Of a stretch of 36,325 bases of DNA, positions 24,788-33,255 are shown piece by piece. Under the pieces are notes generated by a model that did not search any database, was not told where the DNA came from, and saw nothing but the letters and a program-made list of their open reading frames with translations. Positions within the stretch are counted from its first letter, which is position 1; every line of letters starts with the position of its first letter. The translations under genes were made by a program, and so were the position numbers. The stretch spans positions 1 through 36,325 of the forward strand of contig SYHW01000001.1 of the NCBI GenBank assembly GCA_005799065.1, given 5' to 3'. Source of the DNA: Bacteroidota bacterium (lineage in GTDB: Bacteria > Bacteroidota > Bacteroidia > UBA7662).

Positions 24788-25909
24788 ATGATGACTCATA
24801 AATATACATCATTGAAGAAACCAATTTATTGTCAGGGTGGTTATTATGATATGCCTGTTCTTGAGTTAGTTCGTCGGCTACCCGGCTACAGCGGAGAAAT
24901 CGGCTTAAACGGCACCCGTTATCCTGTCTCGCAATTGCAACTCCATCGTCCGAGGGGCCACTACATTCACGGAATCTGGCTTCGCTTGGCCAATGCACTG
25001 ATGAATAAGGGGGGATTAAGAGGTATTGGTCACCCCTGTGTCCCGGGTTTGTTCTACCCTCAAATAGATCCAACACGTGGTACTAAACAGATTGAATCAT
25101 GGCCCTGTGGGCTCAACACGCTTGCCGTTAATGTTACTGGGTGTCCGAGCATACCCCATGCCGTATCCTTCATGGCGGAGCCCTTTATGGCATTGTCTCT
25201 GCGATCTGAGTGGACGCACTTCGAACACTACATTCAGGCCATGAAATCCAAATACCGAATTCGAGTTCGCAAAGTACTCGACACGTCGGCCGTTTTCGAT
25301 CGGTGCAGTTGCCATGGAAGCACCGATGTCGCTTGGCTTAAACAGGCCGGAGAACTTCTGGCATCTACCCTCGCTACCCGCGTCGTGGCCCTTCCGGATA
25401 ACATCCCTGCCATGCTCCTGTCCTTTAGCGAAGTATTCGGGCATAACTTCCTGATGTACCGCTATTCCCTTAAAGGCCACGTCGTTGGATTTGTGACGGG
25501 GATTAAAATCGGCGACACCTTGCATGCCCTGCACTTAGGTTATGATGCCGAGCGCACGGATGGCATGCACCTATACGAACGTTGCCTCCTCGATATGATC
25601 GATTTAGGCATTCAAATGGGTGCGAAAACGGTGCAAATGGGCCGAACAGCCACCGAAATCAAAAGCACTCTAGGTGCTGAACCCATTGAAAACAGTATGG
25701 TGTTTTTTATTCGAAATCCTATAATTCGTTGGCTTTTGAGTACATATTCCCGCAACTTTTACCAACCTGCTTCATACACTCTGCGTCATCCCTTCTCTTC
25801 GATCGGGATGAAAGGCATTCAAAAGGCCCCGCAATCGGTCGAAAAAATAATAACCGATGCCACCAGCACCAGTAAGCCAACTCGTCCTAGTTATCAACCC
25901 TCAGGCTAG
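24788..25909 (+). CDS. GNAT/FemAB-fold acetyltransferase-like protein (Acetyltransf_6)
   Basis: This 373-residue cytoplasmic protein has a C-terminal half matching Acetyltransf_6. Key stretches are FEHYIQAMKSKYRIRVRKVL, NFLMYRYSLKGHVVGFVTGI, LHALHLGYDAERTDGMHLYERCLLDMIDLGI and KTVQMGRTATEIKSTLGAEP, where the Arg-Thr-Ala and Lys-Ser-Thr-Leu-Gly pattern is diagnostic. The N-terminal half is less conserved, as usual. Members are annotated as GNAT or FemAB-type transferases acting on amino groups of envelope or small-molecule acceptors, but the substrate here is unknown. Start ATG 24788 is followed at once by ATG 24791, and either may be used. The tail after residue 345 (KIITDATSTSKPTRPSYQ) is low in structure. 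Confidence 0.8.
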   Translation: MMTHKYTSLKKPIYCQGGYYDMPVLELVRRLPGYSGEIGLNGTRYPVSQLQLHRPRGHYIHGIWLRLANALMNKGGLRGIGHPCVPGLFYPQIDPTRGTKQIESWPCGLNTLAVNVTGCPSIPHAVSFMAEPFMALSLRSEWTHFEHYIQAMKSKYRIRVRKVLDTSAVFDRCSCHGSTDVAWLKQAGELLASTLATRVVALPDNIPAMLLSFSEVFGHNFLMYRYSLKGHVVGFVTGIKIGDTLHALHLGYDAERTDGMHLYERCLLDMIDLGIQMGAKTVQMGRTATEIKSTLGAEPIENSMVFFIRNPIIRWLLSTYSRNFYQPASYTLRHPFSSIGMKGIQKAPQSVEKIITDATSTSKPTRPSYQPSG

Positions 25910-25997
25910 TTTATTGTGTTAATAATGCCTAAAGCCGCAACTTGTTGTGATTAATATGAAATGATATCAGTGGTTCAATTTGATGAAAGGAGTGTAC

Positions 25998-28492
25998 ATG
26001 ATACAAGGAATTACCCCCGAAAAAGCAGCCAATCAGCTAACAAAATAGGGGTTCAACGAGCTGCCTTCGGCAAAACCTAAAAACGTATGGCTCATTGATT
26101 ATGAGGTCATAAAAGAACCAATGTTTATTCTATTGCTTGGATGTGGGTCGGTTTATTTACTATTGGGCGACTATTCCGAGGGGGTCATCTTACTTTGTTG
26201 GGTTTTCTTAATCATTTTCATTACCTTTTATCAGCACCGAAAAACAGAAAAGTCCTTAGAAGCACTTCGACAATTGTCTTCTCCTAGGGTAATGGTCATT
26301 CGAGGCGAAACCGAAACAAGAATTTCCGGTAGAGAAATTGTACCTGATGATGTAATTATCCTACAAGAAGGAGACCGCGTCCCAGCCGACGCTATCGTAT
26401 TGGAAAGCAACATTTTAAGCCTTGATGAATCTTTATTAACGGGCGAATCACTTCCGGTCAGGAAAAACGAAAACACTCAAAATCAGCTTTTTAGTGGCTC
26501 CTTGGTTGTACAAGGGCGAGGAATTGCACGTGTCGTTCGAACAGGAATACATTCAGAAATTGGGAAAATTGGAACGTCACTGCAAACGATTCAAGATGAA
26601 AGTACTCCGTTGCAAAAAGAAATGAAAAAGCTGGTCCGCAAATTATTTGTTGGCGGAGCCATAATTAGTATTGGCATAATATCGGCTTTTTATTTCACCA
26701 GGGGCGATTTATTACACGCGCTTCTTAATGGTTTGGCGGCTGCCATGGCCCTTCTGCCCGAGGAATTTCCTGTAGTCCTCACAATTTTTTTGGCCTTAGG
26801 TTCTTGGCGTTTGTCAAAAAACAAAGTGCTCACACGCAAACCATCCGCTATTGAAACCCTTGGTGCTGCTACGGTTTTATGTACAGACAAAACAGGGACA
26901 ATTACCCAAAATAAAATGGAGATATCTGCTTTTCATTCAAAACAAAGCACCTATTACAAAGCAGACTTTAAAACTAAGAGCGAACATATTAAGACGCTGT
27001 TGTTAGATTTATATTATGCTTCTCATCCTCTTTCCTCTGATCCAATGGAAAAGGCTATTAAGAACGAACTAAAAAACCATACAACAACTCCCACCGAGCT
27101 CTCCGTCATAAGAGAATACCCGTTGACCCGAGATATTTTCGCCATGACACGTGTTTTGAGATCAGAATTCGATCAATCGGCAAAGGCCTATTGTAAAGGT
27201 GCACCTGAGACCATTTATAAATTTTGTGGTTTATCCGACACGGAAATGAGCGTATATAACAATGTTGTGCATGAACTGGCTGCTAAAGGTTATCGGGTTT
27301 TAGCAGCTGCAAGTTGTACATTGAATATCCATCAACTTCCCGAGAATCAGATGGACTTTCCATTTCAATTCACCGGTATTGTAGCATTTGAAGATCCAAT
27401 TAGACCTGAGGTGCCACAAGCAATTAAAGAATGCTATGCGGCCGGAATTCATGTAATAATGATAACCGGTGATTTTCCAGCTACCGCGAAAAGCATTGCT
27501 GATCAGATTGGTCTAAATCATGAGGAGAACATACTCACAGGGAATGAGTTGAAAAGTATGAATGAAAAACAACTCGCAGAGAGTATTAAAAAAACCAGGA
27601 TTTTTGCGCGAATAATACCTGAACAAAAGCCACAAATCATAAAGGCATTAAAAGCCAATGGTGAAGTAGTAGCGATGACCGGTGATGGTGTAAATGATGC
27701 CCCGGCATTGAAGGCCGCAGACATTGGTGTGGCCATGGGATTAAAGGGAACAGACGTAGCCCGCGAAGCAGCTTCCCTTGTTTTGTTAGACGATCATTTT
27801 GCTTCTATTGTTCACGCTATTCGTTCTGGAAGAAGAATCTATGATAATTTGCAGAAAGCCATGTCCTACATCATTGCTATCCATATACCGATCATTGGCT
27901 TGGTATTGATTCCTGCATTTTTTTCCTGGCTACCTATACTTTTAATGCCCCTGCATATTGTTTTTTTGGAGCTGATTATTGATCCTATATGTGCTATAGC
28001 CTTTGAATCAGAACAAGAAGAAAAGGGGATTATGAGCCGCGCTCCTCGAAAAACCTCTGAACTTTTTTTTGGTTTGAAGAAACTCGTCTTTAGCCTTTTA
28101 AAGGGCACGCTGCTGTTGATTATGGTGTTGATCATTTACCTAATATCTCTAAATGAAGGGCATTCAGCAGGTGAAATAAGAGCCATTGCTTTTTCCTCCT
28201 TAATCATTGGAAATGTATTTTTGATTCTGACCTCATTATCTGAAACGAGAACTTTTTTGTCTGTGATTTTGGAAAAAACATCTCGTTAATTATTATTTTA
28301 ATAGTTGCTTTTTTCATTTTAGTCATGATAATCAGCACTCCATTTTTAAGCGAAGTTTTCTCTTTTGAGTTTCCCGGGTATAAACATTTTGTTTCTGCAT
28401 TAATTGGTTCTGTTGTTCTTCTTTTTGTTTTTGAAGCATTTAAATATTTCAGGAACATTAATATGGCAAAAAACGACGGAAGTAGGATTTGA
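25998..28492 (+). pseudogene. P-type cation-transporting ATPase interrupted by an amber codon and a frameshift
   Basis: The coding sequence can be followed from ATG 25998, which has a strong AAAGGAG site six bases upstream. It begins MIQGITPEKAANQLTK, the start of a cation ATPase N domain, and meets TAG at 26046-26048. It continues in the same frame as GFNELPSAKPKNVWLI. The longest open part starts at Met 26121 and runs 722 residues to 28289. All core motifs are present: LTGESLP (actuator), PEEFPV (TM4 ion site), DKTGTIT (phosphorylated Asp), KGAPE and MTGDGVNDAPALKAADIG. At 28287 the frame stops after SVILEKTSR, but the next frame goes on for 66 codons with a typical last pair of TM helices (LIIILIVAFFILVMI, then VVLLFVFEAFKYF). 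One extra A in the A6 run near 28270-28275 would join them into 831 residues. The ion is unknown. Sequencing error at the A-run is possible, but the amber codon is less easily explained so. Confidence 0.85.
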
Positions 28493-28501
28493 AAATGGCT
28501 G

Positions 28502-28537
28502 GCTGAGACGCACAACTTAGCTGAGACGCACAACATA
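28502..28537 (+). repeat. 18-bp direct tandem duplication
   Basis: GCTGAGACGCACAAC occurs at 28502-28516 and again at 28520-28534, with the three-base spacer TTA after the first and ATA... after the second, giving a period of 18. It lies between the broken ATPase and the arsR promoter. A minus-strand ORF across it (LCVSAKLCVSA) is only a translation of the repeat. Confidence 0.7.
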
Positions 28538-28557
28538 TTATCAATCCACAGTCGGGA

Positions 28558-28599
28558 TTGACAAAAAACTGAACAATATATCGTAATATTGCAATATTA
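28558..28599 (+). promoter_or_regulatory. arsR promoter with overlapping palindromic operator
   Basis: TTGACA (28558-28563) is followed after 20 bases by TAATATTG (28584-28591), one mismatch from TAnnTTTG. The -7 box is the left part of a perfect 16-base palindrome, TAATATTGCAATATTA (28584-28599), that ends three bases before the arsR ATG. A regulator dimer bound there would cover the -7 region, as expected for ArsR autorepression. Confidence 0.65.
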
Positions 28600-28602
28600 A
28601 AA

Positions 28603-28941
28603 ATGGGCGTTACCAAAACTGAACATTATACTGGTCGACAAAATTCGATTTCGGTACTCATGAAAGCCTTTGGGCATCCGGCCCGCGTGGCCATTATAGA
28701 GTATTTATTGACGGTCAAAAGCTGCATTTGCAGTGACATCGTGAATGAACTGCCGCTTGCTCAACCAACCGTATCCCAACACCTAAAAGAACTCAAAGCA
28801 GCCGGCATTATCCGTGGCAGCATCGAGGGCACCACCATTTGCTATTGCATCAACGAGTCGGCCATAGAGATTATCCTAAATTACCTATCCGAAATAGCAC
28901 TGCATATCAAACACAACAACACTACCTGTTGCAAGCCGTAA
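28603..28941 (+). CDS. ArsR/SmtB family transcriptional regulator
   Basis: This 112-residue winged-helix repressor has LMKAFGHPARVAIIEYL (helix 1-2), CSDIVNELPLAQPTVSQHLKELKAAGII (recognition helix) and IRGSIEGTTICYCINESA (wing). A Cys pair at KSCICSD in the region of the alpha-3 metal site and a second pair near the C terminus (TTCCKP) could bind As(III), another soft metal or a thiol-reactive ligand. ATG 28603 follows a perfect 16-base palindrome, so the protein very probably represses its own operon. DUF6428 follows after 11 bases and a metallophosphoesterase 27 bases after that. No arsenate reductase or arsenite exporter follows in this window, so the ligand is open. Confidence 0.92.
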   Translation: MGVTKTEHYTGRQNSISVLMKAFGHPARVAIIEYLLTVKSCICSDIVNELPLAQPTVSQHLKELKAAGIIRGSIEGTTICYCINESAIEIILNYLSEIALHIKHNNTTCCKP

Positions 28942-28952
28942 TTAATAAAACC

Positions 28953-29435
28953 ATGAAAAAATCCCATTTCATCCATTGCCTTAGAGAACCTGGCCCAATA
29001 CAGTTCATTCTACCAGACGGACAACGCGTTGCCCCTCACTTTCACATCACGGAAGTTGGTTTGACCACAAGACATTTTGTGGATTGTGGGGGTACGGTTC
29101 GTGAAGAACAGCACCTAAGCCTCCAACTTTGGGTGGCAGACGATACAGAACACCGGCTAGCTCCACTAAAACTTCTGAGCATCATCCAAACTGCATTGCC
29201 ACTAATCGAACCAAAAGGACTGGATGTCGAAGTCGAGGTCGAGTACCAAAATCAGAGCATTAGTCGCTACGGACTGGCTTTCGATGGTACGGCCTTCCGC
29301 TTGATAGCCAAACAAACCGGCTGCCTTGCTGAAGATCAATGCGGATTTACCCCGCAAAAGCACATCAGGCCCTTATCCGAAATTACCCCTATCAAGGAGG
29401 CAATTTGTTCGCCCGGAACGGGGTGCTGCTCTTAA
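28953..29435 (+). CDS. DUF6428 family protein
   Basis: This 160-residue soluble protein is of a family regularly found next to ArsR genes in Bacteroidota. The beginning, IQFILPDGQRVAPHFHITEVG with HxH, is characteristic, followed by FVDCGGTVREEQHLSLQLWVADD, a long middle and a Cys-rich end (CLAEDQCGF, CSPGTGCCS). The His and Cys sets look suited to metal or metalloid binding, but no function is proven. Start ATG 28953 lies 11 bases after arsR. The frame is open from 28839, but that part is the arsR sequence read in another frame. Confidence 0.85.
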   Translation: MKKSHFIHCLREPGPIQFILPDGQRVAPHFHITEVGLTTRHFVDCGGTVREEQHLSLQLWVADDTEHRLAPLKLLSIIQTALPLIEPKGLDVEVEVEYQNQSISRYGLAFDGTAFRLIAKQTGCLAEDQCGFTPQKHIRPLSEITPIKEAICSPGTGCCS

Positions 29436-29462
29436 TGGGATGCTGCTCTTAACATATAACCT

Positions 29463-30236
29463 ATGAAATTAGCTCTATTCAGCGATATACATGCCAATCT
29501 GCCCGCATTGGAGGCCTTTTTCATTGATGTTGACCGGCATCAGCCCGATGCGATCTATTGTTTGGGCGATTTAGTGGGCTACAACATTTGGCCGAATGAA
29601 GTAGTCGACCAAATCCGCAGCCGCCGCATCCCCACTTTGGCAGGCAACTACGACTACGGAATTGGTCGGGGAATCGACGACTGTGGATGTGCCTATAAAA
29701 CAGAAGAGGAAAAGACCAACGGACAAGTTTCCATTTCCTACACCCATTCGGTTATAAGGGATGAGCAACGCAGCTATTTGCGGAGCCTGCCTGCGCACAT
29801 CCGTCTCGAGTTTCAGCTCAACAACGATCAACTACACCTCCTCTTGGTGCATGGAAGCCCGCGTAAAATCAACGAATATCTCTTTGAGGACCGCGAGGAA
29901 CAGAGTTTATGGCGCATCATGGAACAATCCCATGCCGATATTATGTGCTTTGGTCATACCCATCAACCCTACCACCGCATCCTCCAAAAAGAAACACCCG
30001 AGGGCATCCGTTACCGTCATGCCATCAACATCGGTTCAGTAGGCAAACCCAAGGACCGTGACCCTAGAGGAGGATATGTGTTCCTACACCTCAATAAGGA
30101 CAGCTCATCGAGCGAAAAGGGGAGCATACAGGTCGAATTTATTCGGTTCGCCTATGACGTAGAACGAGCGGCAAAAGCCATCGAGAACAGCGTGCTGCCC
30201 AACAATTATGCGGAGAACCTGAGATATGGTTATTGA
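29463..30236 (+). CDS. Calcineurin-like metallophosphoesterase of the ArsR-linked group
   Basis: This 257-residue phosphoesterase has the five motifs of its superfamily: FSDIHAN (DxH), YCLGDLVGY (GDxxGY), LAGNYDYG (GNxD), LLVHGSP (HGxP) and CFGHTHQPY (GHTH). These bind two metal ions in the active site. Closest in style are the YfcE/Metallophos_2 phosphodiesterases. A distinct segment, DDCGCAYKTEEEKTNGQVSI, inserted after the third motif, holds a CxC pair, and INIGSVGKPKDRDPRGG near the end also seems characteristic of this subgroup. It is the third gene of the arsR operon, 27 bases after DUF6428. Substrate unknown. Confidence 0.9.
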   Translation: MKLALFSDIHANLPALEAFFIDVDRHQPDAIYCLGDLVGYNIWPNEVVDQIRSRRIPTLAGNYDYGIGRGIDDCGCAYKTEEEKTNGQVSISYTHSVIRDEQRSYLRSLPAHIRLEFQLNNDQLHLLLVHGSPRKINEYLFEDREEQSLWRIMEQSHADIMCFGHTHQPYHRILQKETPEGIRYRHAINIGSVGKPKDRDPRGGYVFLHLNKDSSSSEKGSIQVEFIRFAYDVERAAKAIENSVLPNNYAENLRYGY

Positions 30237-30249
30237 ATATTCAAACCCA

Positions 30250-31020
30250 CTAAGACTCGTCTGACCCAGTCTTTCGGTAGTGTAGAAAGCGGTGCCGATC
30301 CGACTGTTCAATAGCATCCATCACCCGATCCAGAATTTCCTCATTGGAGGCCTCATAATCGAGCTCCAGAGGTGGCTTAAAGGTCATCTTCAAACGAACG
30401 CCCTTCTTTTTCAACAACAACCCTTTCTTATCGAAAGCCCGGCGGAAACCATCGATCACCACCGGCACCACCACCGGACGGTTTTGTTTGATGATGTGGG
30501 CCGTTCCCTTACGGCCGGGTGCAAAAGCAGTTGTTGTTCCCTGGGGAAAAGTAATCACCCAGCCTTCTTTGAGTGCGCGATTGATGTTGTCGATATCCGT
30601 TTTCACCACCTTTCGACTCACCTCCTTGCCTTCGCTGCGCCAGGTTCGGGTAACTGTTATCGCGCCCCCAAGCTCAAACAACCTGGGCAACCAACCACCC
30701 CGCTTCATGGTTTCTTCAGCGGCCACAAAATACACGCGTGAGCGGGGTGTAAGGAGATATATAGGAAAGCCCAAATAGTCGAACATCCGCCAACGGACTG
30801 CACACATGACGTGCAACATGGCCATAACGTCGCGAAAATACGTCTGGTGGTTGCTCACAAACAGTACATTCTGTTCGGGTAGTCCCCTCAAATTGCGGCT
30901 ACCCCGGATGACCATTCGGTTACGGATGTTCAGGCCTATATAGCCATAGGCACCCATCACCATATACAGCAGGCGCTTGGCGAGGTACCAGTGTCCGAAT
31001 GAATCGCGAAAAAACCCCAT
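30250..31020 (-). CDS. 1-acyl-glycerol-3-phosphate acyltransferase (PlsC-like)
   Basis: This 256-residue membrane-bound acyltransferase of phospholipid synthesis has a hydrophobic N terminus (WYLAKRLLYMVMGAYGYIGL), then VLFVSNHQTYFRDVMAML, where the catalytic His and Asp are five residues apart rather than the canonical four. It continues with FVAAEETMKRGGWLPRLFELGGAI, TRTWRSEGKEVSRKV, FPQGTTTAFAPGRKGTAHI in place of FPEGTR, and VVPVVIDGFRRAF. These variants recur, as I recall, in the Bacteroidota branch of the family, so they do not suggest inactivity. ATG 31020 is used, and TTG 31026 is an unlikely alternative. It lies 21 bases after metG on the same strand and is probably the last gene of a glyS-metG-plsC operon. 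Confidence 0.88.
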   Translation of the reverse strand: MGFFRDSFGHWYLAKRLLYMVMGAYGYIGLNIRNRMVIRGSRNLRGLPEQNVLFVSNHQTYFRDVMAMLHVMCAVRWRMFDYLGFPIYLLTPRSRVYFVAAEETMKRGGWLPRLFELGGAITVTRTWRSEGKEVSRKVVKTDIDNINRALKEGWVITFPQGTTTAFAPGRKGTAHIIKQNRPVVVPVVIDGFRRAFDKKGLLLKKKGVRLKMTFKPPLELDYEASNEEILDRVMDAIEQSDRHRFLHYRKTGSDES

Positions 31021-31041
31021 GATCAAACTGCCCCTGTAAAC

Positions 31042-33255
31042 TTATCGTATCACTGCCCCCGGATCTGCATCCTCATCGGGTTTAGCAAAAACCAATCGGC
31101 CATCCACGTTTTCTGCCAGGAGAATCATGCCCTGCGACATCTGCCCCCTTATCTTTCGTGGAGCCAAATTCGCCAAAAGCACTACTTTCAGTCCGACTAG
31201 CCCCTCCGGATCAAAGTGCTGGGCAATTCCACTCACCACCACGCGCTGTTCAAAGCCCAGGTCAATACCGAGCTTCAGCAATTTATCCGCTCCTTCCACC
31301 CGTTCAGCTGATTTGATTTGCGCCACGCGCAAATCAAGTTTCTCAAAATCGGGATACGCCACTTCCGGCTTCACGGGCACAAACTGTTTCTCATCCATTT
31401 CCATATTGTTTTCCTTATTCTCCTTGTCGCTTTCCTTATTCTCCTTGTCGCTTTCCTTCATTGAAAACTGGGCGGATGCCCCTGTCGCATGGCTTACAGG
31501 GGTCGACGAGCGCATCAGGCGATCACGCAACGGCTGCAGTTGCTCGTCGGTAATCGGTGTGAACAAATGCGCGGCAGCGCCCAGCACCTGTTCGGCTGCC
31601 AACAAATGCGGGTTATGACGCGCTCTTTGGCCAGGTGCAACGGCGCAATCGGTCCACCAATTCCGATCCGATTCGGCGGTTCGTGCGGTCCACCCCAATT
31701 GTCCGCTGATTTTTTGGGCTGTGGAGGGCAAAAAGGGTGTGCTAGCCACCGCGAGGTGGGCGCAAACCTGAAGGCCCACGTATAAGATACCGGATGCCGT
31801 TTGGGGGTCTTCTTTCACCCGCTTCCAAGGCTCAGTTTCCGCCAGGAACTTATTGCCGGCGCGTGATAGGCGCATCATCGCAGCCTGCGCCTCACGCAGG
31901 CGGTACTCGCTCAAGAGGGCATAGAGTTCCGCGCGGGCGCTGTCGATTTCGAACCAACACGCCTCGAGGGCGGGCTGAAGCTCAGGGGGCAGCGCATTCA
32001 TTGAGGCCGCATCAGGAACCCGGCCACCACAAAACTTATGAGAAAGCACCATCACGCGGTTCACAAAATTGCCCAAAATGGCCACCAACTCATTATTCAC
32101 CCGCGCTTGGTAGTCGAGCCAGGTAAAATCGCTGTCCTTACTTTCCGGTGCGATGGCCGTTAGCACATACCGCAATTCATCTTGTCGGCCGGGCAGATCC
32201 ACCAAATATTCATGCAGCCAAATCGCGTGATTTCTCGATGTGCTGATTTTCTCTCCTTCCAGATTGAGGAATTCGTTGGCAGGCACCTGTGCGGGAAGCA
32301 CATAGGATCCATGCTCTGCAAGAATCATCGGAAAAATAATGGTATGAAAAACGATGTTATCCTTGCCGATGAAGTGCACCAGTTGTGTATCTGGCGATTG
32401 CCACCATGTTTTCCATGCTTCTTCGTTGTGTGCGCCACCCTGAAGTTGGAAATACTCACGGGTTGCGCTGATGTAGCCAATTGGGGCATCAAACCAGACA
32501 TACAGAACTTTGCCTTCAGCGCCCTTTAGGGGTACAGGAATTCCCCAATTGAGGTCGCGTGTCATGCTGCGCGCCATCAATCCCTGGTTGATCCAACTAT
32601 TGAATTGTCCGCGCACGTGGGTGCGCCAGTTAACCACCCGTTCCGCATACGCGCGAAATACCTTGCCCTCGGCTAGTTTATCCATAGGCAGAAACCAATT
32701 TCGGGTCGACCGCCGCACCGGTGTAGCGCCACTCAGTGCAGATCGGGGTTGGATGAGCTCCTCGGGTGAGAGCGACGAACCACATCGTTCACATTGATCG
32801 CCGTAGGCTTGGTCGTAGCTGCACCGCGGACAAACCCCCAAAATATAGCGATCCGCCAAAAATTGCCCTGCCTCTACATCATAGAACTGTTCAGTGACCC
32901 GCTCCTCAAAAACCCCCTTTTCATAGAGCGACAAGAAGAAATTGGATGCGGTTTCGTGGTGAATGGGGCGACTGGTGCGGGAAAAGTGACTAAACTCGAT
33001 GCCGAAATCATCAAAAGACTTTTTGATTTGGGTATAATATCGATCAACCAATTCCATAGGCGTACAACCCTCCTTTCGAGCCCGCAATTCAATGGCCACG
33101 CCATGTTCATCGGTACCGCAAATCAACAAAACCTCTTCACCACGAGCCTTTAGCCAGCGTACAAAAATATCCGCAGGGAGGTAGCACCCCGCCAAATGGC
33201 CGAGATGAATGGGCCCATTTGCATAAGGAAGGGCGGCAGTGACCAGATAACGCAT
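31042..33255 (-). CDS. metG: Methionyl-tRNA synthetase with C-terminal tRNA-binding domain
   Basis: MetG charges tRNA-Met and has 737 residues here. The Rossmann domain starts YLVTAALPYANGPIHLGHLAGCY, which contains the HIGH-type motif. The connective peptide holds four zinc Cys in CPRCSYDQAYGDQCERCG. GEKISTSRN is the KMSKS equivalent. The helical anticodon domain follows. The last 110 residues (FEKLDLRVAQIKSAERVEGADKLLKLGI onward) form the EMAP-II/Trbp111-like tRNA-binding domain. Between the two lies a linker with two perfect copies of ESDKENK, coded by a 21-base repeat. ATG 33255 shares one base with the glyS stop (TGATG). An in-frame TTG upstream was rejected. Confidence 0.95.
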   Translation of the reverse strand: MRYLVTAALPYANGPIHLGHLAGCYLPADIFVRWLKARGEEVLLICGTDEHGVAIELRARKEGCTPMELVDRYYTQIKKSFDDFGIEFSHFSRTSRPIHHETASNFFLSLYEKGVFEERVTEQFYDVEAGQFLADRYILGVCPRCSYDQAYGDQCERCGSSLSPEELIQPRSALSGATPVRRSTRNWFLPMDKLAEGKVFRAYAERVVNWRTHVRGQFNSWINQGLMARSMTRDLNWGIPVPLKGAEGKVLYVWFDAPIGYISATREYFQLQGGAHNEEAWKTWWQSPDTQLVHFIGKDNIVFHTIIFPMILAEHGSYVLPAQVPANEFLNLEGEKISTSRNHAIWLHEYLVDLPGRQDELRYVLTAIAPESKDSDFTWLDYQARVNNELVAILGNFVNRVMVLSHKFCGGRVPDAASMNALPPELQPALEACWFEIDSARAELYALLSEYRLREAQAAMMRLSRAGNKFLAETEPWKRVKEDPQTASGILYVGLQVCAHLAVASTPFLPSTAQKISGQLGWTARTAESDRNWWTDCAVAPGQRARHNPHLLAAEQVLGAAAHLFTPITDEQLQPLRDRLMRSSTPVSHATGASAQFSMKESDKENKESDKENKENNMEMDEKQFVPVKPEVAYPDFEKLDLRVAQIKSAERVEGADKLLKLGIDLGFEQRVVVSGIAQHFDPEGLVGLKVVLLANLAPRKIRGQMSQGMILLAENVDGRLVFAKPDEDADPGAVIR
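31411..31458 (-). repeat. 21-bp tandem repeat in the metG linker
   Basis: Two identical 21-base units (31411-31431 and 31432-31452) are followed by the first bases of a third. They encode ESDKENK repeats between the anticodon domain and the C-terminal tRNA-binding domain. The perfect identity suggests a recent slippage expansion. Confidence 0.85.

Noticed and set aside
28204-28536. Minus-strand ORF of 110 residues starting LCVSAKLCVSA-like
   Set aside because: The start is a translation of the 18-bp repeat, and the rest is antisense to the ATPase C terminus.
25910-28600. Mobile element carrying the ATPase
   Set aside because: Composition suggests transfer, but no transposase, integrase, terminal repeat or target duplication could be found.
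28839-28952. Longer start for the DUF6428 protein
   Set aside because: The extra residues are arsR read in another frame, and family similarity begins at Met 28953.
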